DNA of 16,229 nucleotides. It comes from JBEKDJ01 sp050014415 (GTDB lineage: Bacteria; Desulfobacterota; BSN033; UBA1163). Within the stretch, counting starts at the first letter, position 1. Every line of letters starts with the position of its first letter. A program made the translations under genes and the position numbers. Shown piece after piece: positions 1 to 5,912 of the stretch. The stretch covers positions 1 through 16,229 of the forward strand of contig JBEKDJ010000083.1 in NCBI GenBank assembly GCA_050014415.1, in the 5' to 3' direction. The notes under the pieces are model-generated. The model was given only the letters and a program-made list of their open reading frames with translations, was not told the DNA's origin and did no database searches.

Positions 1-192
1 AGAGTAACGGAAATTATTGCAGGTTCTTCGAAGGGTTTTGAAGATGCGGTGAAGATCGGCTTCGCAAGGGCCACCAAGACCTTAAGGGGTATCACCGGAA
101 TGCGCGTTATTGAATTTCGGGTGGCAGTGGAGAATTCGAAAATTGTAGAATACCGCGTGAGAATGGAAGTCATTTTCGTTCTCGAAACATAA
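1..192 (+). CDS. Dodecin family protein, 3' part (5' end outside window)
   Basis: The window opens inside a plus-strand frame that runs 63 codons to a TAA at 190-192. The peptide begins RVTEIIAGSSKGFEDAV and continues through FARATKTLRGITGMRVIEF to an alternating beta-strand end, ILE/VAL-rich and finishing VFVLET. This spacing (VxEIxGxSxxxxEDAV, a short helix with RATKTLR, then two beta strands) is that of dodecins, small flavin-binding proteins of about 65-75 residues that assemble into hollow dodecamers and store or buffer riboflavin/FMN. Only a few N-terminal residues should be missing. It is transcribed towards the convergent kinase gene and shows no functional link to the glycan genes. 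The family call rests on pattern recognition only. Confidence 0.8.
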   Translation, partial: RVTEIIAGSSKGFEDAVKIGFARATKTLRGITGMRVIEFRVAVENSKIVEYRVRMEVIFVLET

Positions 193-200
193 TCTGAATC

Positions 201-254
201 AAAGGCCCTGTCTTCAACCATACGTGAATCGAGCTTGTTTGAGATGGGGCCTTT
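201..254. terminator. Possible bidirectional terminator hairpin between dodecin and rfaE1
   Basis: AAAGGCCC at 201-208 pairs perfectly with GGGCCTTT at 247-254, just after the dodecin stop and between two convergent genes. The right arm runs on in a short T tract (252-255) and the left arm starts with AAA, so it could serve either strand. The loop is long (38 nt), which weakens the call. The rest of 193-383 holds no gene I can support. Confidence 0.3.
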
Positions 255-383
255 TCCTCTACTAACCCAGCAAATTCCAATGAATGATGTTCAAACTGGG
301 GGTCAAGGTCATCTTCTTTTTCATCTTTGATCATTGTGATTTGCGCCTTGGCGGGATTGGGATTTGATTATTGGCAATTACCG

Positions 384-1382
384 TTAAGGGCTCTCCTTGA
401 TAACTCTCCTCAACTCCTCAAGGGTGGCGATGGCGGTGCCCACTTTACCCACCACGATTCCGGCAGCATAGTTGGCCAGACTCGCCGCATCCTTAACCTT
501 AACACTGGCTCCCGTTCCCAATGCAAGGGCCATCGTTGCGATCACGGTATCTCCTGCCCCGGTGACGTCGTAAACCTCCCTCGCAACAGTAGGAACTGCA
601 TATGGTTCCTGATGGGGTTCAAAGATGGTCATTCCCTTTTCTCCTTGGGTGATGACGAGAGCGGCACACTTCAACCTCTTTAATAGCTTCTTCCCCATTC
701 TATCGACGGACGATGCATTGATCATGGGGATTCTCGATGCCTCGCTCGCTTCCATGGTATTGGGAGTAATCACTGTTGCGCCTTTGTAAGAGAAGAAATT
801 CTTCAGTTTTGGATCGACCATGATCAGCTTCTGCGCCTTCTTTGCTCTTTGAACAATGGTCCGAATCAGCTTCCCCGTCAGTAGCCCCTTCCCGTAATCG
901 GAAAGAACGACTCCGTCAAAGTCTTCTATCTTCTCTCTCAGGAACTTCGAAAGGTTTCTGAAAGTAATAGCCTGCAAGTGATCCGTCGTCTCCCGATCAA
1001 CCCGGACTAATTGTTGGTGGTGAGGGTGGTGGGCGATGATCCGGGTCTTCACCGTAGTCTGCCTCCCCCGTTCAAGAAATATCCCCTGTGTCTGAATTTC
1101 CTCTTCAACAAGCCTTTGAAGTATCTTCTGCCCGTTTTCGTCACCTCCCAAAACGCCACAAAGTGATACTTTCCCTCCGAGGGACCGAATATTATGTGCA
1201 ACATTTGCCGCCCCTCCGAGACTAAAATCCTCTTTCTCGACCACGACGACAGGGACTGGGGCCTCAGGCGATATACGAGAAACTCTCCCCAATATGGATC
1301 GGTCCATCATAGTATCACCCACCACTAAGAGTCTGACCCTCGAAAACCCATTCAATATGGATTCCAGCTTCTTTCGGTCCAT
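384..1382 (-). CDS. rfaE1: D-glycero-beta-D-manno-heptose-7-phosphate kinase, stand-alone kinase form
   Basis: A 332-residue PfkB/ribokinase-family sugar kinase. It has the N-terminal GDTMMDR substrate motif (residues 22-28), the ISPEAPVPVV segment typical of the HldE/RfaE heptose kinases (about 37-46), the GGAANVA motif (56-62) and the C-terminal PfkB signature DVTGAGDT (272-279) with catalytic Asp278. The family phosphorylates heptose 7-phosphate at C1 in ADP- or GDP-heptose synthesis, in the cytoplasm, for LPS core or other surface glycans. E. coli HldE is about 477 residues because a cytidylyltransferase domain is fused to the kinase. Here the protein ends after the kinase, so a separate RfaE2-type partner would be needed and none is in the window. 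The ATG is preceded by a GAGAGGA stretch. It lies 15 bp after the epimerase gene, probably cotranscribed. Exact sugar specificity is inferred. Confidence 0.85.
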   Translation of the reverse strand: MDRKKLESILNGFSRVRLLVVGDTMMDRSILGRVSRISPEAPVPVVVVEKEDFSLGGAANVAHNIRSLGGKVSLCGVLGGDENGQKILQRLVEEEIQTQGIFLERGRQTTVKTRIIAHHPHHQQLVRVDRETTDHLQAITFRNLSKFLREKIEDFDGVVLSDYGKGLLTGKLIRTIVQRAKKAQKLIMVDPKLKNFFSYKGATVITPNTMEASEASRIPMINASSVDRMGKKLLKRLKCAALVITQGEKGMTIFEPHQEPYAVPTVAREVYDVTGAGDTVIATMALALGTGASVKVKDAASLANYAAGIVVGKVGTAIATLEELRRVIKESP

Positions 1383-1397
1383 TTATTCCATGTCCTC

Positions 1398-2363
1398 TCA
1401 GGATTCAGCACGTTGTTTCTGGAAATACTCGACCGTCATCTTCAATCCGGCTTCAATTCCAACGTGGGGCTTGTAGTTCAATAAATCTCTTGCTTTCTGG
1501 ATATCTGCCAGCGACTGTCTGATATCTCCCTTGCGAGCTTCTTCATAGATCGGTGACACGTTCGATTGTAGAATCTCCTTAAGGATGCCCACCAACCGAT
1601 TCAACGATGTCAACTCTCCGCAGCCAATATTGACTACCTCGCCGTGAACGTGTTTTGTGGACATGGCCAGCAGATTGGCCTGAACGACATTGTCAATGTA
1701 GACAAAATCCCGGGATTGTTCTCCATCCCCATAGACAATCAAAGATCGTCTCCGGAGCAATGCATCAATGAATCTCGGGATGACAGCAGAGTAAATAGAG
1801 TCCGGATCCTGTTTTGGGCCGAAGACATTGAAATATCTCAGGGAGACAGTTTCGAGACCATAGAGTTGGAAAAACAGGCGGCCGTAGTGCTCTCCGACAT
1901 GTTTTTGCAGTGCATAGGGTGAAAGTGGAACTGGGACCATATCCTCTTTCTTAGGCAATGTAGGATCGTCCCCATAGACTGCACACGACGAGGCATAGAT
2001 GAAACGCTTCACGCCTTCGTCTCTCGCTGCGAGAAGAATGTTCAATGTCCCCTCCACGTTCGCCGAATTGGCGGTCTGAGGATCCTCCACTGACTGTGGG
2101 ACCGAGGCAAGAGCAGCTTGATGAAATACATATTTCACTCCTACCATCACCTTCTGGCAAAGGGGATAATCACGGATATCTCCCTCCACAATCTCGAGAG
2201 AGGAATATTCTTTATCAAAAACCAGATTCTCTCTTTTCCCTGTTGAAAAATTATCAAGGACCCGAACGCAGTGGCCTCCCTTAAGCAAGGCCTCTGTTAG
2301 GTTCGAGCCGATAAACCCTGCTCCCCCGGTGACCAAGATACTTGCAGATTTCTCCCGAGTCAT
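1398..2363 (-). CDS. NAD-dependent nucleotide-sugar 4-epimerase (extended SDR; UDP-Glc/GlcNAc 4-epimerase-like)
   Basis: A 321-residue extended short-chain dehydrogenase/reductase. The Rossmann nucleotide site VTGGAGFIGS is at residues 11-20 and the DNFSTGK segment at 37-43. The catalytic set is the Ser of YASSCAVYG (123-131) with Tyr150 and Lys154 (YALQK). The RYFNVFGPKQDPDSIYSAVIPRFI stretch, in which FGPxQDPxSxYSAVIPxFI is characteristic of WbpP/TviC-like epimerases, points to a UDP-GlcNAc or UDP-hexose C4 epimerase rather than a dehydratase. It would work in the cytoplasm and feed glycosyltransferases, in keeping with wecB and the GT genes further on. A weak promoter and the pst remnant lie just upstream. 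The substrate (Glc, GlcNAc or uronic acid form) cannot be fixed from sequence alone. Confidence 0.85.
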   Translation of the reverse strand: MTREKSASILVTGGAGFIGSNLTEALLKGGHCVRVLDNFSTGKRENLVFDKEYSSLEIVEGDIRDYPLCQKVMVGVKYVFHQAALASVPQSVEDPQTANSANVEGTLNILLAARDEGVKRFIYASSCAVYGDDPTLPKKEDMVPVPLSPYALQKHVGEHYGRLFFQLYGLETVSLRYFNVFGPKQDPDSIYSAVIPRFIDALLRRRSLIVYGDGEQSRDFVYIDNVVQANLLAMSTKHVHGEVVNIGCGELTSLNRLVGILKEILQSNVSPIYEEARKGDIRQSLADIQKARDLLNYKPHVGIEAGLKMTVEYFQKQRAES

Positions 2364-2401
2364 CTCCTACCCCTGCCCTCAAGATCCGGAGTGTTCATCT
2401 A

Positions 2402-2430
2402 TATTTAGCAAAACCATCCTTGTTTATCAA
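2402..2430 (-). promoter_or_regulatory. Candidate promoter for epimerase-rfaE1 pair
   Basis: On the minus strand TTGATA (2425-2430) is followed after 17 nt by TAAATA (2402-2407), about 40 bp before the epimerase ATG. The -35 box matches the consensus well and the -10 box poorly. The interval is bracketed by a perfect 8-bp inverted repeat, CCCTCAAG at 2376-2383 and CTTGAGGG at 2447-2454. Confidence 0.35.
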
Positions 2431-2454
2431 GGGAGAACAAAAAACACTTGAGGG

Positions 2455-2632
2455 TCCTGCATCCATCTTTGATCCAGCCTATCCGTTGCCGGCCTTGCTT
2501 GCCAATAATTACAGGGAGATGATGTCGATCCCCCTTTACGATTCAGCACTCTTGCTCTCTGCACTGCTGCTCGTCGTCAGTGGCTTCAATCTGGCTGCTC
2601 ACTTCGCTCGTTCAAGGACAGAAAGGAGATAA
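2455..2632 (+). pseudogene. pstC: 3' remnant of phosphate ABC transporter permease PstC
   Basis: The last ~58 codons before the TAA at 2630-2632 read like the C-terminus of a PstC permease: SIFDPAYPLPALLANNYREM, then MSIPLYDSALLLSALLLVVS forming a final transmembrane helix, and a basic tail ending SRTERR. PstC proteins are about 300 residues or more, so roughly the first four fifths are gone. The frame stays open back to 2342, but upstream of about 2455 it overlaps the epimerase 5' end and promoter region and no longer resembles a permease, so the break lies near 2455. The stop is 5 bp from the pstA start, the usual pstC-pstA layout, which supports the identification. Confidence 0.65.
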
Positions 2633-2637
2633 AATCG

Positions 2638-3486
2638 TTGAAATTGAGAAAATTGGAAGTAACCTTTTTTAAGGGACTGATGATTGCTTCCGTCTCGATG
2701 GTCCTCGCTCTCCTCGTCGGCATCATCCTCGTCATCACCCTACGGGGTGCGTCGTCTCTCAATCTATCGATGCTCATCCAGACTCCAAAAGGTGGCTACT
2801 ATCTCGGCAAGGAAGGCGGCATTGCCAACGCGATCGTGGGCTCACTCTACCTTTCATTGGGCGCTACCTTCCTTTCGTTCCTATTGGGTTTACCGATCGC
2901 CTTTGCGTTGCAGAAGGAGTCCACTGGTCAACGTCTCTCTCACGTCACGAGACTTGCCTTGGACATACTCTGGGGGAGGCCATCTATTGTTTATGGAGCC
3001 TTCGGCTTTGTCGTCATGGGCTACCTCGGCCTCAGGGCATCTTTACTGGGTGGAGTCATTGCCCTGACGCTCCTCATGCTACCAATCATGACCCGATCGA
3101 TCGAGGAGGTCATCAGGATGGTCCCCTTGGAACTCAAGGAAACATCCTACTCCCTCGGCTCCACTAGAATCGAGACCACGTTGAAGGTTATCTTGAGACA
3201 GGCACTCCCCGGCATCACGACGGGGGTTCTGCTTGCCTTTGGTCGAGGTATTGGAGACGCTGCTTCTGTCCTTTTTACTGCTGACTACACGGATCACATT
3301 CCGCGGTCCCTTTCCGACCCAGTGGCCTCTCTTCCCCTGGCCGTCTTTTTCCAGGTGGCAACGCCAATTCCAGAGGTTCAACAGCGCGCCTATGCATCCG
3401 CTCTCATCCTGCTGGTGATCATTCTGTTTGTTAGCATTTTCTCAGGATTGTTAAGCCGTAGGGTGTCAAGGCATATCGTAAGGTAG
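2638..3486 (+). CDS. pstA: Phosphate ABC transporter permease PstA (intact frame, orphaned)
   Basis: A 282-residue membrane protein of normal PstA length with about six hydrophobic segments: one near the N-terminus (LMIASVSMVLALLVGIILV), then others around residues 65-85, 110-130, 135-150, 190-210 and 257-275. It has the periplasmic TPKGGYYLGKEGGIANAIVGS stretch of PstA and the cytoplasmic EAA-type loop LKETSYSLGSTRIETTLKVI followed by ALPGITTGVLLAFGRGIGDAA. PstA pairs with PstC to form the inner-membrane channel for phosphate, driven by PstB and fed by PstS. The TTG start at 2638 is supported by an AAAGGAG ribosome site 9 nt upstream. The frame shows no lesion, yet both partners are broken: pstC is truncated before it and pstB is cut after 39 codons. 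It is therefore probably non-functional locally unless intact partners exist elsewhere. Confidence 0.85.
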   Translation: MKLRKLEVTFFKGLMIASVSMVLALLVGIILVITLRGASSLNLSMLIQTPKGGYYLGKEGGIANAIVGSLYLSLGATFLSFLLGLPIAFALQKESTGQRLSHVTRLALDILWGRPSIVYGAFGFVVMGYLGLRASLLGGVIALTLLMLPIMTRSIEEVIRMVPLELKETSYSLGSTRIETTLKVILRQALPGITTGVLLAFGRGIGDAASVLFTADYTDHIPRSLSDPVASLPLAVFFQVATPIPEVQQRAYASALILLVIILFVSIFSGLLSRRVSRHIVR

Positions 3487-3493
3487 GTTTGGA

Positions 3494-3613
3494 ATGTCAC
3501 ACATCAGCTTGCGCAACCTAACCATCGGATATGGGAACGAACGGGTTCTTCGGGACATCACCGTCGATATTCCAGACGGCCGGATCACTGCTGTCATCGG
3601 TCCTTCCGGCTAA
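3494..3613 (+). pseudogene. pstB: 5' fragment of phosphate ABC transporter ATPase PstB, cut inside Walker A
   Basis: An ATG 7 bp after the pstA stop opens a frame of 39 codons: MSHISLRNLTIGYGNERVLR, then DITVDIPDGRITAVIGPSG and TAA (3611-3613). This is the canonical start of a PstB-type ABC ATPase, with the A-loop Tyr (GYG) and the first part of Walker A (GPSG). The CGKST half of the motif, the Q-loop, signature and Walker B are absent in all three forward frames downstream. PstB is normally about 250 residues, so about 85% is missing. Sequence after 3613 belongs to a different, unidentified gene fragment, which points to a recombination or deletion break exactly at the P-loop codons. Confidence 0.8.
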
Positions 3614-3756
3614 GGGAGATATTCGGTCGAACGATCTTCACTGGAATGCATACCTGGCATGACACCTTCTGCATCTTGCCTAGCAAGATCCGTTTCCCAG
3701 GGAAACCATCCATCGAGCATTTGATAAAATATGTTCTTGAATACTTTACTCAATAG
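3614..3756 (+). pseudogene. Unidentified gene, 3' fragment joined to pstB
   Basis: Directly after the pstB break a different frame, one base off pstB, stays open to TAG at 3754-3756. It reads EIFGRTIFTGMHTWHDTFCI followed by LPSKIRFPGKPSIEHLIKYV and LEYFTQ. Its balanced composition and amphipathic C-terminal helix look like a real protein end rather than chance, but I do not recognise the family. The frame has no start or ribosome site of its own, so it is probably the tail of a gene whose front was lost when it was joined to pstB. Confidence 0.35.
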
Positions 3757-3793
3757 ATTTTTGGATGACATCTTAGCTCTTTGAGACGCTGTT

Positions 3794-3870
3794 AAATCCC
3801 CCTCTATCCCCCTTTTTCAAGGGATAACTCCAATCTCCTCCCTTCAGCAAAGGGAAGACGGGAGAGATTT
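3794..3870. repeat. Degenerate double-hairpin intergenic repeat (copy A)
   Basis: The stretch begins AAATCCCCCTC and ends GGGAGAGATTT. Inside are two purine/pyrimidine hairpins: CCCCCTTTTTCAAGGG and CTCCCTTCAGCAAAGGGAAG. The same architecture (AAATC..., hairpin, hairpin, ...GATTT) recurs at 4120-4191 inside the MITE-like element in cysD. Copy A lacks the outer terminal repeats seen there. It sits 28 bp before the cysD start, in the only gene-free stretch (3757-3898) of this region. Confidence 0.6.
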
Positions 3871-4082
3871 CCAAATATCCTGACGAGGGGAGACAACGAT
3901 GGACCATCTCAGTCGATTGGAAAACAAGAGTATTTCCATCGTCAGAGAAGCCTACTACCGATTCAAAAACATATCCATGCTCTGGTCGATTGGAAACGAT
4001 TCGACGACCCTCCTCTGGCTCTGCAGGAAGGCTTTTTTCGGCCACATCCCTTTTCCAATCATCCATATCGATACCAGTTATA

Positions 4083-4226
4083 CTAAGGAGTCCATAATTG
4101 AGAAGACATATTCTTTTGAAAATCTCCCCTAACCCCTCTTTTCCAAAGAGGGGAATTCCTCCCTTTTATAAAGGGAGGGAAGGAGGGATTTGGTCTTCAG
4201 TGTCTATACAATTATGGACTGACTAG
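4083..4226. mobile_element. 144-bp MITE-like element with 18-bp TIRs and TA target duplication, in cysD
   Basis: The ends CTAAGGAGTCCATAATTG (4083-4100) and CAATTATGGACTGACTAG (4209-4226) are inverted repeats matching at 15 of 18 positions, with a perfect 12-bp inner core. TA at 4081-4082 and at 4227-4228 flanks them. Removing the element plus one TA restores the CysD codons for DTSYKFPEM in frame. No transposase fits in 144 bp. Short TIRs, TA duplication and no coding capacity are the hallmarks of a miniature element mobilised by an IS630/Tc1-mariner-type transposase. The interior (4120-4191) is the double-hairpin repeat shared with copy A. Confidence 0.85.
4120..4191. repeat. Double-hairpin repeat (copy B), core of the MITE-like element
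   Basis: The segment starts AAATCTCCCCT and ends GGAGGGATTT. It contains two hairpins: CCCTCTTTTCCAAAGAGGGG and CCTCCCTTTTATAAAGGGAGG-like arms around 4158-4178. It aligns in order with copy A at 3794-3870 but is better preserved. Either strand could form a long imperfect stem, as RNA or single-stranded DNA. Confidence 0.7.
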
Positions 4227-4744
4227 TAAGTTCCCTGAGATGTATCAATTCAGGGATGAAAGGGTCAAGGAGTGGAAACTCAATCTCTTGATCGCAAGGA
4301 ATGAAGAGAAGCTAAAGGAAGGAATGGGACCAAGCCAGGGAAGTAAACTGGATTGCTGCAACGAATTGAAGACGAACGCCTTAAAGCTGATCATTAGAAA
4401 TCACGGCCTGAAGGCGATCCTTTGGGGGATCCGCAGGGACGAACATGGGCTCAGAGCCAAGGGAAGATATTTTTCCACCCGCGATACCCAGTTTAAATGG
4501 GATTACGAAAACCAGCCCGCTGAACTATGGGATCAATACCAGTCCATAGTGGAGGAAGAAGAGCATTTTCGAATTCACCACATTCTTCACTCCACCGAGT
4601 TTGATGTCTGGAGCTATGTCAAGCGCGAAGGGCTGCCCATCGTTCCTCTCTATTTCAGCAAAAACGGGAAGAGGTTTAGAAGCATCGGATGCGTCCCCTG
4701 CTGCGCCCCTATCGATTTGAATGCTCAGACGATCGACGAGAAGA

Positions 4745-5386
4745 CATCCTGGTTCGACGGCCCCACGGTATTACAGGCCTTAGACACCTTTGAGGAATTG
4801 AAGATCGAAGAGAAGCCCCTGCGGTTTCCGGTTCAGGATATCTATTCCATGGACGGGCAAAGAATATTGGTAGGCAGAATCGAAGCGGGTCACCTCATGA
4901 GAGGAAAGGAGATCTTCCTGCGCCCCAAAAGAAAATGGTTGCGGCTAAAGCAATCAAAGAATTCCTCGCGGATGATGTAGTGGAAGCAGATTGTGAAGAA
5001 TCGGTAGGCGTCTATCTAGAAGGAAGACACCGGGTAAAAAGAGGACAGATTTTGGCGGGTGATCTTTCTTCTGTCATATCAGACAGAATCCAGGCCAACA
5101 TCTTTTGGCTGGATCAGACATCTTATCAGATCGGTGAAGGTCTTCTCTTTCGATGCGTGACCCAGGAAGTTCCCTGTCGGATCGAAAAGATAAGCCGAAA
5201 ATTTGATCCGGCTTCTATGGAATTGACAAAGGAAGATGCCTCATCCATCCAGGGCACAGAAGTGGCAGACATCCTGATTCAACTTGATGGAAAGGCGGTA
5301 GTCGATCCTTTTAATGAGATCCCTGAGATGGGCAGATTTGTGTTAGAAAAGGATGAAAGACCTGTGGCCGGTGAATCATTTTGTAA
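4745..5386 (+). pseudogene. cysN: Sulfate adenylyltransferase subunit 1 remnant, GTPase domain deleted, two frameshifts
   Basis: Starting at TSWFDGPTVLQALDTFEEL, the sequence is CysN domain II: PLRFPVQDIYSMDGQRILVG and then RIEAGHLMRGKEIFL. The whole N-terminal GTPase domain (about 200 residues, with the G1-G4 motifs) is absent, because CysD sequence is joined in frame just before it. Around 4914-4923 the frame shifts by one base. The C-terminal beta-barrel then continues in the next frame (MVAAKAIKEFLADDVVEADC ... LDGKAVVDPFNEIPEMGRFV). A second single-base lesion lies near 5372: adding one G there turns GESF... into AGGIIL and a TAA at 5384-5386, the normal CysN ending. Without the correction the frame runs on without meaning to 5648. 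The gene cannot make a working GTPase. Confidence 0.8.
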
Positions 5387-5485
5387 ACCCCCGGGGCCAT
5401 TCCGTAATAGACCATCCATCTCGCAAAAGCGGGCTTCGTCGAAAGTCACTCCTGGAGGTATCTCTACTTTCTCTTTCATCTCCAT
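5387..5485 (-). pseudogene. Possible 5' fragment of an unidentified gene after the DUF2304 gene
   Basis: On the minus strand, 26 bp after the DUF2304 stop, an ATG at 5485 opens a frame reading MEMKEKVEIPPGVTFDEARF and then CEMDGLLRNGPGG, up to the point where the cysN remnant begins on the other strand. The composition is protein-like (acidic/basic helix after an EIPPGVTF turn), but I do not recognise it and it has no clear ribosome site. It may be the start of a next gene in the glycan operon, cut off by the same junction that brought in the cysN remnant, or it may be chance. Confidence 0.25.
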
Positions 5486-5511
5486 TCGTTTCTTGTATAG
5501 GCTCCATCCTT

Positions 5512-5889
5512 TTATGCGGAAGGCTTATCAGGGGAGTGAGACCGCTCCTTCAACTCTTGGAGCTCCAATTCTAAAAGGGCATACTTCTGAGCTAGTTCTT
5601 TACTTCGATCCGTCAATTTCGAAATCACCACAGAGAAATGGAGGCTGATGAAAACAAGAAACAAAAAAGCGAAAAAGAAGATCGTTGATGAGGGCTTCGT
5701 GGCTCCGATCTGCTGAGTGATCCACTTCAAGAAGTCAAACCACAACATTAAGAAAAGGATGATTGACCCCGTCAGGAGCCATAACCAGGAGTATTCCTCC
5801 CGCAGCTTTCTTCTTCTGACCAGCTCAACAATGACTACCAGCATTCCAATGCTGATGACGATGGCCATTATTTTATAACGAATCGGCAT
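5512..5889 (-). CDS. DUF2304 domain membrane protein
   Basis: A 125-residue protein with three hydrophobic helices: about residues 7-23 (IMAIVISIGMLVVIVEL), 34-52 (WLWLLTGSIILFLMLWF) and 68-90 (TIFFFAFLFLVFISLHFSVV). These are followed by a charged, probably coiled-coil tail (LTDRSKELAQKYALLELELQ). A short charged RRRKLREEYSWLWLL loop after helix 1 and the ALLELELQELK tail are typical of DUF2304 proteins. These small inner-membrane proteins are usually encoded beside DPM1-like GT2 enzymes and may anchor or assist them. Here the GT2 gene lies 23 bp upstream in the same operon. The start has a GGGGAAGG ribosome site. No catalytic motif is visible. The partner role is inferred from context. Confidence 0.8.
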   Translation of the reverse strand: MPIRYKIMAIVISIGMLVVIVELVRRRKLREEYSWLWLLTGSIILFLMLWFDFLKWITQQIGATKPSSTIFFFAFLFLVFISLHFSVVISKLTDRSKELAQKYALLELELQELKERSHSPDKPSA

Positions 5890-5912
5890 GACCTTCCCCT
5901 CTCTTGGTTGTT

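Larger units (their letters stand above)
3899..4744 (+). pseudogene. cysD: Sulfate adenylyltransferase subunit 2, disrupted by insertion and 3' deletion
   Basis: A strong GGGGAG site 6 nt upstream precedes MDHLSRLENKSISIVREAYY and then FKNISMLWSIGNDSTTLLWL, unmistakable CysD. CysD is the PP-loop subunit that makes APS from ATP and sulfate, with CysN as GTPase partner. The P-loop reads SIGNDS, where Asn33 replaces the usual Lys of SIGKDS. After DTSY (codon 61) a 146-bp insertion puts in a stop at 4130-4132. The frame resumes at 4228 as KFPEMYQFRDERVKEWKLNL and continues through GIRRDEHGLRAKGRYFS (lysine/arginine-rich substrate region) to RSIGCVPCCAPIDL. The usual ~40-residue CysD tail is missing: near codon boundary 4744 the frame passes directly into CysN sequence. 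Removing the insert gives a continuous frame, so the insertion and deletion are separate events. Confidence 0.85.

Noticed and set aside
284..383. Hydrophobic plus-strand frames (VKVIFFFIFDH..., IIVICALAGLGF...) before the rfaE1 3' end
   Set aside because: They look like a broken signal peptide but change frame, lack a ribosome site and run into the antisense of rfaE1, so they are too weak to call a gene.
327..683. 118-codon plus-strand frame
   Set aside because: It mostly lies antisense to the well-supported rfaE1 gene and its residues resemble no protein.
3794..4191. CRISPR-like pair of repeats
   Set aside because: Only two diverged copies, each a double hairpin, with a gene start between them; no regular spacers or cas genes.
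5390..5648. C-terminal extension of the cysN frame beyond 5386
   Set aside because: One added base near 5372 restores the normal CysN ending (AGGIIL stop), so the run-on is an artefact of the frameshift and overlaps the DUF2304 gene.
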